Shown: positions 34,749-42,777 of the stretch, piece by piece
Position numbering within the stretch: position 1 is the first letter of the stretch
Layout of the letters: each line of letters starts with the position of its first letter
Source of the DNA: Bryobacterales bacterium
Lineage (GTDB): Bacteria > Acidobacteriota > Terriglobia > Bryobacterales > Bryobacteraceae
Length of the DNA: 64,000 bases
Assembly (NCBI GenBank): GCA_020846745.1
Contig: JADLDI010000064.1
Coordinates: forward strand, 34,358 to 98,357
Direction of reading: 5' to 3'
Notes under the pieces: generated by a model
The model's database searches: none
The model's input: the letters and a program-made list of their open reading frames with translations, nothing else
Told to the model about the DNA's origin: nothing
Made by a program: the position numbers and the translations under genes

Positions 34749-35434
34749 TCGGCGGCGGACTCGGCAATGCGGTCCTGTTCTCCATCGGCCAGTCCTTCCG
34801 CGAAAAAGGTTCCCGGGTCATCTACTTCGCCGGATATAAGAAGGTGATCGACCGCTATAAGATCGATCAGATCGAGGCCGCGGCCGACATCGTCATCTGG
34901 TGCTGCGACGAAGCCCCCGGCTTCACCCCATCCCGCGTACAGGACCTCGCCTTCGTCGGCAATATCGTCGAAGCCATGGTCGCTTACGCCCAGGGCCGCT
35001 TAGGCGATACCCCGCTCCAGCTAGCTTCCGTCGACCGCATCATCGCCATCGGCTCCGACGGTATGATGCGCGCCGTCGCGAGTGCCCGTCATACTGTCCT
35101 TCAGCCCTACCTGAAGCCCCAGCACCACGCCATCGGCAGCATCAATTCGCCCATGCAGTGCATGATGAAAGAGATCTGCGCCCAATGCCTCCAAACCCAT
35201 AAGGACCCCGTTTCCGGCGCCGAAACCGTAGTCTTCTCCTGCTTCAACCAAGACCAGTCCCTCGACCGCGTTGACTTCTCCAATCTCCGCGCCCGCTTAT
35301 CGCAAAACGGAGTCCAGGAGAAACTAACCAAGCTTTGGATCGACCGCTGCCTCCGCCAACTAGGCGAACGCCCGGCGGCAACGCCCCTACTCCCGCCTCC
35401 AACGGGCGAGTCCAGACTAACGGTGCAAAGTTAG
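34637..35434 (+). CDS. Fe-S flavoprotein oxidoreductase, C-terminal part
   Basis: This frame continues the 31875 gene (ASVDRERGLLSTIV from 34592 matches the break). It gives the NAD(P)-binding half of a PyrK/ferredoxin-reductase-like module (ETVLLVGGGLGNAVLFSIGQ), a GFTPSRVQDLAFVG strand, and a cysteine cluster MMKEICAQCLQ plus FSCFNQ likely for a 2Fe-2S centre, as in dihydroorotate dehydrogenase electron-transfer subunits. The ORF starts at an internal ATG without a ribosome-binding site, so it is unlikely to be independently translated. Either the gene is mutated here or the base call is wrong. Confidence 0.8.
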   Translation: MGGSSDLCALLQPGEPVILMGPTGSPTETPAQETVLLVGGGLGNAVLFSIGQSFREKGSRVIYFAGYKKVIDRYKIDQIEAAADIVIWCCDEAPGFTPSRVQDLAFVGNIVEAMVAYAQGRLGDTPLQLASVDRIIAIGSDGMMRAVASARHTVLQPYLKPQHHAIGSINSPMQCMMKEICAQCLQTHKDPVSGAETVVFSCFNQDQSLDRVDFSNLRARLSQNGVQEKLTKLWIDRCLRQLGERPAATPLLPPPTGESRLTVQS

Positions 35435-35837
35435 GAAGGCGGGCCCCCGGTCCGCGCGACGTACCGCCGTGCTCAGTAATCCGGGTGCGCCCATGGCCCC
35501 TCCCACAGCACCGGACGTGCGGTTTTCCGCATGCGCGTTTGAACCCGGCCGTCTATTCAGCGGCAAGATCCGAGGGCATCGGGAATCCACAGCGTCGTAG
35601 TGCTCGTACGCGCACACGCGTGCTTGCTTGGCGTCCCAATTGTTGTCTTCTTGTCGCTCCTCCTGGCTGAGAACCTTTTTTCCCGATATAGGCTCCGTGC
35701 TTCCTGGGGGCCACCGTGTGGAAGGTCGGCTGTGAAGTCCACGTCGGAATGCGGTTGGCGATCAGCGACGGAAGCTCCGCTCGTTACAACCTTTGGCCCA
35801 GCGACATCCAAGAGCGAGAATACTGGGAGGGAGCGAA
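35435..35837. other. gap with intron remnant
   Basis: This 400-bp stretch between the flavoprotein stop and the VapB stub holds the group II intron 3' remnant; I see no reverse transcriptase frame. ORFs across it are low-similarity shadows. Confidence 0.5.
35445..35545 (-). ncRNA. group II intron 3' remnant (domain V/VI-like)
   Basis: The minus strand carries ATGCGGAAAACCGCACGTCC and then GGTGCTGTGGGAGGGG, the GNRA-like loop and 3' side of a bacterial group II intron domain V with the sequence that normally leads into domain VI. The 5' side that should read GAGCCGG- is AACGCGC, so the helix base is decayed. No intron-encoded reverse transcriptase is found upstream, hence a relic. Confidence 0.45.
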
Positions 35838-35882
35838 ATGCCGCTATCCGTCAACCATCCTGAAGCCGACGAGCTTGCGAGA
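35838..35882 (+). pseudogene. VapB-type antitoxin stub
   Basis: A GGGAGGGAG ribosome-binding site precedes ATG 35838 and the frame begins MPLSVNHPEADELAR, the usual N-terminus of Rv0623/PSK-type antitoxins. After about 15 residues the similarity stops and the frame goes on into antisense of the DUF3368 gene. It is a truncated antitoxin start. Confidence 0.55.
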
Positions 35883-36273
35883 TCTGACCCGCCTTCTTCG
35901 CTTGCAGAAGGACAGCGAGTACGCCAGTCACCCGGAGGCCGGCGCGTTCGGCGGCTAATCGGCCGTCGCGTTCATCGAGGAGAATCAGGTCGGCATGCAA
36001 TTCCAATGCGAGCGCGATCGCCTCGGCCTCGCCAGGATCGAGAGTGGCCCGAAGCAGCCGGGCAACCTGATCCGAGGTGAGCACCTTCGTTTTGATCCAG
36101 CCCTCCTGAAACGCCTGTTGGATTTCCTTCAGCGCATCACCATGACGGAGCTGCTCTAGTTCGTGTTTCACCGCAGGCTGAATCCAGATCTCCCGGAATT
36201 GAGAGCGTAGCAACTGAAGGCGGCCGACGATGGCGAGGTTGCAGATGGGCGAGGTGTTACTCGCTACGAGCAT
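35851..36273 (-). CDS. DUF3368 PIN-like toxin
   Basis: A 140-residue PIN-related DUF3368 protein, the usual toxin partner of UPF0175 antitoxins. VASNTSPICNLAIVGRLQLL carries the first strand of the fold (the usual D-A-S-P has N-T-S-P here, so the first acidic residue is Asn). EAEAIALALELHADLILLDERDGRLAAE holds the remaining acidic residues. ATG 36273 overlaps the antitoxin stop by 17 nt. The C-terminus (GQISQARRLQDG) departs from family after AKKAGQI, where it runs antisense to the VapB stub. The toxin is probably shortened by about 30 residues and may be inactive. Confidence 0.7.
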   Translation of the reverse strand: MLVASNTSPICNLAIVGRLQLLRSQFREIWIQPAVKHELEQLRHGDALKEIQQAFQEGWIKTKVLTSDQVARLLRATLDPGEAEAIALALELHADLILLDERDGRLAAERAGLRVTGVLAVLLQAKKAGQISQARRLQDG

Positions 36274-36517
36274 AGGAGAGATCTTGGGCCAGTTCCGCAT
36301 CGCCGTAATGCCGGGCGACCCCGCGCTGTCCAACCAGTTCACCGAAAGGCATGCGATCCATCTGCGCCAGTTCGGCGGCCTTTCCAAGCGACAACGCACC
36401 CTGAGCGTAGAGCGCGACCGCAAGCTCCGTGCGGAGCCGCTCCGCAATCTCCCCCTCGGGAACGCGGAGGCCCTGGAGCACCGAGTCTGGGATATTCAGC
36501 GTCATCCCCATGACCAC
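36257..36517 (-). CDS. UPF0175 family antitoxin
   Basis: An 86-residue UPF0175 (PF03683) protein: MTLNIPDSVLQGLRVPEGEIAERLRTELAVALY followed by LSLGKAAELAQMDRMPFGELVGQRGV, a winged helix-turn-helix-like segment that is the family core. The start may be ATG 36517 (MVMGM) or the downstream ATG 36505 (MTLNI); the latter fits family better. It is followed by the DUF3368 gene with a 17-nt overlap, the known pairing, and it likely binds its own promoter. TATCGT lies 6 nt before ATG 36517. Confidence 0.85.
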   Translation of the reverse strand: MVMGMTLNIPDSVLQGLRVPEGEIAERLRTELAVALYAQGALSLGKAAELAQMDRMPFGELVGQRGVARHYGDAELAQDLSYARSE

Positions 36518-36666
36518 ACGATACCGCCTTCATGCCACCCGGCGCCAGCGCTGGCCGTCAGGCTCAGCCGATGTTCCTCATCATAGGGAACCCGAAATAA
36601 ACGCCACCAAACGGACTCCAGAGGGGTTTTTGGAGTGGATCGAGGCGGGTAAGTCTTTGATGTGAT

Positions 36667-36744
36667 TGGTCGGGCCGCCGGGATTTGAACCCGGGACCTC
36701 TTGCACCCCAAGCAAGCGCGCTAGCCAGGCTGCGCCACGGCCCG
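36667..36744 (-). tRNA. tRNA-Pro(GGG)
   Basis: A complete cloverleaf on the minus strand: acceptor CGGGCCG pairs perfectly with CGGCCCG, the anticodon arm is CTTGC-TTGGGGT-GCAAG (anticodon GGG), the T-arm contains GGTTCAAATCC, and A73-CCA is encoded. The variable loop is of class I. No integrase is adjacent; the DUF3368/UPF0175 module lies downstream. Confidence 0.93.
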
Positions 36745-37125
36745 AATAGATTCAGTCTAGCATGCTTCGTTGTGGAATCCCGGTGAAAATGAATGGGATC
36801 GGTGGAGGCTGGGTGCGCGACACGGAAATGGAGAGATGACGGAGACTCTTCGGATGACGCGGCGCTTCCTGAGGGCGTGTGCAAAAATCCGGAACACCGC
36901 TCCATTGCGGGATTGAGAAAAAATGCGGCCCGCGCCCTTACGGTTGCGGTTCTGTTTCCGGAGCAGTGCGTGTTTGCAGTGGTTTACAAGACCCGAGGCG
37001 ACGCCAAATCGCATTCAGCGGATCTTTTCTCACGGCCTGAGGCTCGCGGCTCCGTTTCGGGGGCGGCACTGGGACCGGCCGCCGAGGAACGCCGACCGGT
37101 CCGACCTGAGGCATGTGCCCTTCGG
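36745..37125. other. gap between tRNA-Pro and the PQQ-propeller gene
   Basis: The 380 bp have no gene I can support. ORFs on both strands (36757..37014, 36793..37200) are low-complexity shadows. No hairpin with a T run is obvious. Confidence 0.5.
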
Positions 37126-38523
37126 TTAGGGGTGCGATTGTGTTTGGCGGATGCTGTAGAGGTTGGATTCGGTCCTGAGCAGGAGGCGGTCGCTGATTAG
37201 AGCCGGGCTCGAGAGGGTCATTTCTCCCAGGTCGTTGGACGCGATTACTTTGAACTGATCCGCGGCTTGGATGACGTAGGTTTTGCCTTCTTCGTTCTGG
37301 CAGAAGACTTTGCCGTTGTAGGCCCAAGGGGATGTGGTGAATTCGCCTCCTTCGCCGATGCGGGCTTTGTGGGTTTGGACGCCGGTTTTGAGGTTGAAGC
37401 GGGTGAGAATGCCGGTGTGAGTTAAGACATAGAGTCCGCCATCGTAGGCTAACTGGGTGGGGAGATAAGTGCCGGCTTTGGGTTGGATCCAGGCGACGAA
37501 GTCGTTGGGTCTGGATCCGTCGGGCGTGGTGAGGTCGCCGGTTGCGCCGGGTTTGATGGCGAGGACGGGTTTGTTGGCGCCGCCGTTGAGATAAAGGAGG
37601 CCGTCGTGGGCGAAGGGGCTTGGGATGGGCATGGGCGACATGCCGCCAAGGCGCCAGATTTCTTTACCTTTGAGGTCGTAACTGATGGCAATGCCGGGGC
37701 CCATGGTGACGATTTCGGTGCGGGCGGGAGTTTTCCAGATATAGGGCGTGGACCAGCCGGTTTGTCGATCGGCGCCTTGGACGTGAATGGAGCGGCCGGT
37801 GTGCCAAACCTGTTTGCCGGTGGCCTTATCGAACGCCGCGATGAACTGCTGTTTCTCGTTATCGTTGACAACGACGATCAGGTCATCAGCGAGGGCCGGC
37901 GAGGAAGCGGTGCCGAAGTCGAGGATGGTGGGGAAGCTTTCAAGCGCGGTGTTCCAGAGTTTGTTGCCTTTCATGTCGTAGGCGAACAGACCCAGGTTGT
38001 TGATATAGACGTACACGCCCTTGCCGTCGGTGACGGGTGTTTCCGAAGCGAAGCTGTTCTTGCGATGGCGTCCTCCAGGCGGGCGGCCGGAGTGGAATTC
38101 GCGTTTCCAGGCGACGCGGCCGGACGTCAGGTCGAGCGCATAAAGCCAGTAATGGACGGTCACTTCGTTGGGGAGTTCGAAGTCGCGGGCGTTCAGCCGT
38201 GCGAGGACTTCCTTTTCGCTGAGTCCTTGTTTCGAGAGTTCGGCAATGTAGTCGTTCGAGTAAGTGCTGCCGATTTGGGGCTGTTTGGCTTTGCCGTCGG
38301 TGGTGACGGTGGTGAGAAAGACGGTGTTGCCGGCGACAATGGGCGAGGACCAGCCGAGGCCCGGGATGGGGGTGGTCCATTCGATGTTGGTGGCTCTGGA
38401 CCAGGTGTCGGGCAGGCGGGGGTTGGCGGTGGTGGGATTGGAAACGGGTCCGCGAAAGTTGGGCCATTCGGGGGTGGCGGCCAGGGCGGCGACCACGGAC
38501 AGCACGGGTACAGCGATTCTCAT
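37126..38523 (-). CDS. PQQ-binding-like beta-propeller protein
   Basis: A 465-residue exported beta-propeller protein. The signal peptide is at 1-16, then WPNFRGPVSNP starts the first blade, with repeated W-x-x-P/x-G-x-x-W and L-x-x-x-D-x-x-T-G blades (YALDLTSGRVAWK, AAFDKATGKQVWH, YDLKGKEIWR, TRFNLKTGVQT). This is the PQQ-like repeat family (PF13360 type), often a periplasmic sugar or alcohol sensor rather than a true dehydrogenase, as no PQQ or calcium ligands can be identified. The gene follows the sulfatase by 61 nt on the same strand, so the two may be co-transcribed. Confidence 0.88.
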   Translation of the reverse strand: MRIAVPVLSVVAALAATPEWPNFRGPVSNPTTANPRLPDTWSRATNIEWTTPIPGLGWSSPIVAGNTVFLTTVTTDGKAKQPQIGSTYSNDYIAELSKQGLSEKEVLARLNARDFELPNEVTVHYWLYALDLTSGRVAWKREFHSGRPPGGRHRKNSFASETPVTDGKGVYVYINNLGLFAYDMKGNKLWNTALESFPTILDFGTASSPALADDLIVVVNDNEKQQFIAAFDKATGKQVWHTGRSIHVQGADRQTGWSTPYIWKTPARTEIVTMGPGIAISYDLKGKEIWRLGGMSPMPIPSPFAHDGLLYLNGGANKPVLAIKPGATGDLTTPDGSRPNDFVAWIQPKAGTYLPTQLAYDGGLYVLTHTGILTRFNLKTGVQTHKARIGEGGEFTTSPWAYNGKVFCQNEEGKTYVIQAADQFKVIASNDLGEMTLSSPALISDRLLLRTESNLYSIRQTQSHP

Positions 38524-38584
38524 CGTTATCTTTATTGGACTACGGAGGCCGGGAAAGGTCTCGGGATGAGATAGGCCGCCGAAC

Positions 38585-39973
38585 CTATGGCGTTCTTGGG
38601 CGAGGCCTTGCGCCTTCCGGGGTGTCTTCTACCGGCATGTTGAAGGTGCCGTACCAGGCGCCGGCGACGTCTTTCGAGAAAGAGGGGAGCATGGCTTCGA
38701 CGCGGGCGCGGATGTCGGCTACTACTTCGGAGTTTTGCGCGGCCAAGTTGTAGCTTTCGCCGGGGTCGGATTCGAGGTCGTAGAGTTCGGGACGCGGCAG
38801 GGGGAGGTTGCGGAGGCCGTTGGCCGGCGGGTCGGACCAGCGATTGGCGTTCCAACGGGAGAAATGGGCTTTCCACTTACCGAGGCGGGCGCATTGAATG
38901 GCATAGATGTCGAAATAGAGGAGCAGGCCGCGGTCGATTTGGGCGCGGTCGCCACGGAGTAATGGCGAGAGATCGGCGCCGTCGAGTCCGGCAGGGATGG
39001 GAGATCCAGTTATCGCGGCGATGGTGGGCAACAGGTCGATGGCGGCGGAAGGTTGGTTTGAAACCGTTCCTTGCGGAATGACACCAGGCATGCGTGCTAA
39101 GAGGGGGACACGAGTGCCGCCCTCGTAGTTGTCGCCTTTGCGCCCGTGGAGGGGGCCGGTACTGCCTTGGTACCAGGGTCCGTTGTCGCTGGTGACGATG
39201 ACGAGCGTGTCGCGGCTGTGGCCCGAGTCGTCGAGGGCTTTCATCACCTCGCCGATGCCGGAGTCGAGTTCGGACACCACGTCGCCGTAGGCGCCGAGGC
39301 GGGAACGTTTGGCGAAACGCGTGGAGGGGGCGAGTGGAATGTGCGGCGCCGTGTGAGCGAGATAGAGAAAGAAGGGGCGCTCGTCGGCGCGGCGGATGAA
39401 TTCAACGGCCTGATCGGTGAAGCGGCTAGTGAGGGTTTCGCACTTAGGGGACTGCTCGATCACGTCGGCATTGCGGATGAGCGAGAGAGGCTCCATGTCG
39501 TGGCTGAAGGGAATTCCGTAGAACTCGTCAAAGCCCTGGCGCAGCGGGTGGCTCTCGGGCTTGGTGCCGACGTGCCACTTACCGACGCACTTAGCGCGAT
39601 AGCCGCGGGATTGTAAGGTACCGCCGATGGTTGGGATTCCTGCCGTGAGTCCATAGGTGTCGTCAGGCACGAGGACCCGCGGGACGCCTGTACGCGGAGG
39701 ATAGCAGCCGGTGAGCAGTGCGGCGCGAGACGGCGAGCAAAGCGGGCTGGCCGCGTAATAGTCGGTGAACCGCATGCCCTCTTGGGCGATACGGTCGCAG
39801 GCAGGGGTTTCGATTTTTGAGCCATAACAGCCCAGGTCGCCATAGCCGAGATCGTCGGCCAGGATGAGAACGATATTAGGCGGCCGGTCGGCGGCCAATA
39901 AATGGGGCGCGGTTATCGCTGCGGCGGCACACGACCGCAGGAAGCTGCGCCGGCTTACACGACTGCTGTTCAC
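38585..39973 (-). CDS. sulfatase (arylsulfatase type)
   Basis: A 462-residue type I sulfatase. Tat-type signal with SRRSFLRS at 7-14, then NIVLILADDLGYGDLGCYG carrying the first two metal-binding Asp residues. Cys79-Ser-Pro-Ser-Arg83 is the sulfatase motif, whose Cys becomes formylglycine. Later landmarks: KCVGKWHVG, TSDNGPW and HGRKGDNYEGGTRVP. A formylglycine-generating enzyme is not in the window. The neighbour gene encodes a PQQ-propeller, and both are exported. The substrate is likely an algal or plant sulfated polysaccharide or aryl sulfate. Confidence 0.92.
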   Translation of the reverse strand: MNSSRVSRRSFLRSCAAAAITAPHLLAADRPPNIVLILADDLGYGDLGCYGSKIETPACDRIAQEGMRFTDYYAASPLCSPSRAALLTGCYPPRTGVPRVLVPDDTYGLTAGIPTIGGTLQSRGYRAKCVGKWHVGTKPESHPLRQGFDEFYGIPFSHDMEPLSLIRNADVIEQSPKCETLTSRFTDQAVEFIRRADERPFFLYLAHTAPHIPLAPSTRFAKRSRLGAYGDVVSELDSGIGEVMKALDDSGHSRDTLVIVTSDNGPWYQGSTGPLHGRKGDNYEGGTRVPLLARMPGVIPQGTVSNQPSAAIDLLPTIAAITGSPIPAGLDGADLSPLLRGDRAQIDRGLLLYFDIYAIQCARLGKWKAHFSRWNANRWSDPPANGLRNLPLPRPELYDLESDPGESYNLAAQNSEVVADIRARVEAMLPSFSKDVAGAWYGTFNMPVEDTPEGARPRPRTP

Positions 39974-40115
39974 CCATTTCCCTCGTTACGCGAGCAGTGT
40001 CTGTCGCCAGCGTCCTTTATTGTGGCTGAAGGTCAGCAACAAAGCAACGGAACAACAGTTAATTTTGAGGTGGCAACGGAGTGGATTGGCCTAGTACGCC
40101 AGGGCTAAGGAGCGC

Positions 40116-40124
40116 TGATATGAT
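40116..40124 (+). promoter_or_regulatory. extended -10 element before the radical SAM cassette
   Basis: TGATATGAT (TGn plus TATGAT, 5/6) ends 18 nt before ATG 40143. No good -35 is seen at 17 nt. It is the best candidate start for the three-gene cassette. Confidence 0.35.
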
Positions 40125-40142
40125 GAGGGTGCGCAACCACCA

Positions 40143-41474
40143 ATGACCGCGGTCACGACGACGCTGGGCGATCCTGCCGAGGGTACCCGGCCCGGCAACT
40201 ATTTCGTTTCAAACTATCCGCCCTATTCGGTGTGGGATACGGCAAGTATCGCGCGGGCGCTCGAGGCGCTCGATTCGCCGCCCGCCGCAGCAAACCCGTT
40301 AGGCGTGTACCTGCACGTTCCGTTCTGCCGGAAGCGCTGCCATTTCTGCTACTTCAAGGTGTACACGGATAAGAACGCGGGGGAGGTGGAAGGCTACATC
40401 GAGACGATGGTGGAGGAGATGAAGCTGCACGCCGCCAAGCCGTTTATTGGCGGACGGAAGCCGAGCTTCGTTTACTTCGGTGGAGGAACGCCTTCCTATA
40501 TTTCAACGACGCAGTTGGGGCGGCTGGCCGAAGCGGCAAAGCGGTTATTGCCGTGGGACGAGGCGGAGGAAGTCGCGTTTGAGTGCGAACCCGGTACGAT
40601 TACGGAGCCGAAGCTCAAGGCGATTAAGGAGATCGGGGTAACGCGGCTGAGCCTGGGCATTGAGAACTATAACGACGAGATCTTGAAGGCGAACGGCAGG
40701 GCGCACCTGTCGAAGGAGATCGACCGTTCGTACGCGTATGCGCGGTCGGCTGGATTTGAGGCGATCAACATCGACTTAATCGCAGGAATGGTGGGCGAAA
40801 CGGAAGAGAACTGGCGCGAGTGCGTACGAAAGACGATCGATCTGGCACCCGAGAGCGTGACGGTCTACCAGATGGAAGTACCGTATAACACGACCATCTT
40901 TAAAGAGATGAAGGTGTTCGGGCAGGAGGTGGCGCCGGTAGCGAGCTGGCAGTTGAAACGCGAGTGGGTGAAGTACGCGTTCGCGGAACTGGAGAAAGCC
41001 GGCTACACGGTGGGGAGCGCCTACACGGCGGTGAAAGATCCGCAGAAGACCAAGTTCCTGTATCGGGATTTGCTGTGGCGGGGCGCGGACATGTTGGGGC
41101 TGGGTGTAGCGTCGTTCTCGCATGTGCAGGGGATGCACTTCCAGAACGAGCATGAGTTTGAGCGGTACCGGGAACGGGTGGCCAAAGGCGAGATACCGGT
41201 GTGCCGCGCGCTCGAGACGAGCGCGGACGACCGGTTGATTCGCGAGTACATACTGCAGATGAAACTGGGCCGGGTGGGGCGGCGGTATTTCGTGGATAAG
41301 TTCGGAGTGGACCCGCATGAGCGGTTTGCCGGGGCGCTGGGGAAATTGAGCGAGGCGGGATTAGCGGCGGTGGGCGACGACGGCGTGGAATTGACGCGGG
41401 ACGGATTGATGCGGGTGGACGGGTTGCTGCACCAGTTTTTCCGGCCGGAACATCAACTGGCACGGCGGGTATAG
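40143..41474 (+). CDS. HemN/HemW-like radical SAM protein
   Basis: A 443-residue radical SAM enzyme. The 4Fe-4S motif is Cys62-x3-Cys66-x2-Cys69 (CRKRCHFCYF), without the fourth Cys of true HemN. The core has YFGGGTPSYIS, RLSLGIENYNDEIL and NIDLIAGMVGE, and a C-terminal HemN_C-like segment (IREYILQMKLG). It is in a coupled plus-strand cassette with a halogenase-like flavoprotein and a CoA ligase, so a role in specialised metabolism (methylation, cyclopropanation or ring modification) is more likely than haem synthesis. A HemW haem chaperone cannot be excluded. Confidence 0.85.
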   Translation: MTAVTTTLGDPAEGTRPGNYFVSNYPPYSVWDTASIARALEALDSPPAAANPLGVYLHVPFCRKRCHFCYFKVYTDKNAGEVEGYIETMVEEMKLHAAKPFIGGRKPSFVYFGGGTPSYISTTQLGRLAEAAKRLLPWDEAEEVAFECEPGTITEPKLKAIKEIGVTRLSLGIENYNDEILKANGRAHLSKEIDRSYAYARSAGFEAINIDLIAGMVGETEENWRECVRKTIDLAPESVTVYQMEVPYNTTIFKEMKVFGQEVAPVASWQLKREWVKYAFAELEKAGYTVGSAYTAVKDPQKTKFLYRDLLWRGADMLGLGVASFSHVQGMHFQNEHEFERYRERVAKGEIPVCRALETSADDRLIREYILQMKLGRVGRRYFVDKFGVDPHERFAGALGKLSEAGLAAVGDDGVELTRDGLMRVDGLLHQFFRPEHQLARRV

Positions 41475-41487
41475 AGGAAGGTAGGAA

Positions 41488-42777
41488 ATGAGTAATCGAC
41501 GCGAGTACGATGCCGTAGTGATTGGCGGCGGACCTGCGGGCGCCACGGTGGGCGCGGTGCTGGCAACGAAGGGCCGGCGCGTCGTGGTGCTGGAGCGGGA
41601 GAAGTTTCCGCGGTATCACATTGGCGAGTCGCTGTTGCCGTATTGCTATTTTCCGCTGGAACGGATGGGCCTGGTTGAGAAGATGAACGCGTCGCACTTC
41701 CCGAAGAAATATAGCGTGCAGTTTGTATCGACAGAGGGGAAGGTGTCGGTTCCGTTCTATTTTTTCAAGCATTGGGACCATCCGGCGGCGGTGACGTGGC
41801 AGGTGTTGCGGAGTGAGTTCGACCAGATGCTGCTCGAAAACGCGCGCGAAAAAGGCGCGGAGGTGATCGAGCGGATGACCGTGCGGGACCTGCTGCGGAG
41901 CGGTGACACGGTGACAGGCGTGCGCGCGGTGGATGCCGCGGGCGAGCCGCACGAGTTCCATGCGCCGATGACGATTGATGCGACGGGGCGCGATTCGTTT
42001 GCCGTAGGTAAGAACGGCTGGAAGGTGCGCGATCAGTATCTGAATAAGATCGCGATCTGGAGTTACTACAAGGGTGCGCACCGCGACCCCGGCTTTGACG
42101 AAGGCGCCACGACGGTGGCGTTTGTGCCGGAGAAGGGCTGGTTCTGGTATATCCCGCTGCCGGACGATATTGTGAGCGTGGGCGTGGTGGCGGAGAAGGA
42201 TTACTTATACCGGGATACACGCGAACTGGGCGAGATCTACCAGCGCGAGATCGCAGTGAACCCGTGGATACAGTCGCACGTGGAGAAGGGGCGGCAGACA
42301 GGTCCTTATTACGTGACGGGTGAGTTTTCGTATCGCTCGCGGCATTGTGCGTCGAACGGGCTGGTTTTGACAGGAGATGCGTTCGGATTTTTGGACCCAG
42401 TGTTTTCCTCGGGCGTGTTTCTGGCGTTGCGAAGCGGCGAGTTATGCGCGGACGCGGTGGACGCGGCGCTTACCCAAGGTGACGTGTCGGCGCCGCGGTT
42501 TGCGGAGTACGGGCGTACAGTGTGCGAAGGGATCGAAGCGATGCGGCGGCTGGTGTATTCGTTCTACAACCCCGGATTCAGCTTCAAAGAGTTCCTGATG
42601 GAGTTTCCGCATATGCGCGGCGACCTGACCGATTGCCTGATCGGGAACCTGTTCAAGGACTTCGACCCGATGTTCGAGGCGATGGCCAAGTTCGCCGATA
42701 TTCCAGCGCCGTTACCGCACGGGAAACCGTTTGTCTTGACACCAGAGTCGGCTTCGAGGGTGCAGGCACTGGCATGA
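41488..42777 (+). CDS. flavin-dependent halogenase-like monooxygenase
   Basis: A 429-residue FAD enzyme of the tryptophan-halogenase/geranylgeranyl-reductase superfamily. GGGPAG (13-18) binds FAD; PRYHIGESLLP (41-51) is the halogenase substrate loop; Trp218-Phe-Trp220-Tyr-Ile-Pro223 fits the W-x-W-x-I-P signature of flavin-dependent halogenases; LTGDAFGFLDPVFSSG is the C-terminal FAD motif. The active-site Lys is not assigned. It lies 13 nt after the radical SAM gene and its stop overlaps the next ATG (ATGA). True halogenation would require the Lys; otherwise it would be an FAD-dependent reductase or hydroxylase. Confidence 0.82.
   Translation: MSNRREYDAVVIGGGPAGATVGAVLATKGRRVVVLEREKFPRYHIGESLLPYCYFPLERMGLVEKMNASHFPKKYSVQFVSTEGKVSVPFYFFKHWDHPAAVTWQVLRSEFDQMLLENAREKGAEVIERMTVRDLLRSGDTVTGVRAVDAAGEPHEFHAPMTIDATGRDSFAVGKNGWKVRDQYLNKIAIWSYYKGAHRDPGFDEGATTVAFVPEKGWFWYIPLPDDIVSVGVVAEKDYLYRDTRELGEIYQREIAVNPWIQSHVEKGRQTGPYYVTGEFSYRSRHCASNGLVLTGDAFGFLDPVFSSGVFLALRSGELCADAVDAALTQGDVSAPRFAEYGRTVCEGIEAMRRLVYSFYNPGFSFKEFLMEFPHMRGDLTDCLIGNLFKDFDPMFEAMAKFADIPAPLPHGKPFVLTPESASRVQALA

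Noticed and set aside
36745-37125. Possible small genes beside tRNA-Pro
   Set aside because: ORFs on both strands are mutually antisense with no start signals.
37483-38574. 363-aa plus-strand ORF over the PQQ gene
   Set aside because: Antisense shadow of a clear beta-propeller gene; Gly/Val-rich low complexity.
40900-42081. 393-aa minus-strand ORF
   Set aside because: Antisense to the radical SAM and halogenase-like genes; Arg/Pro/His-rich.
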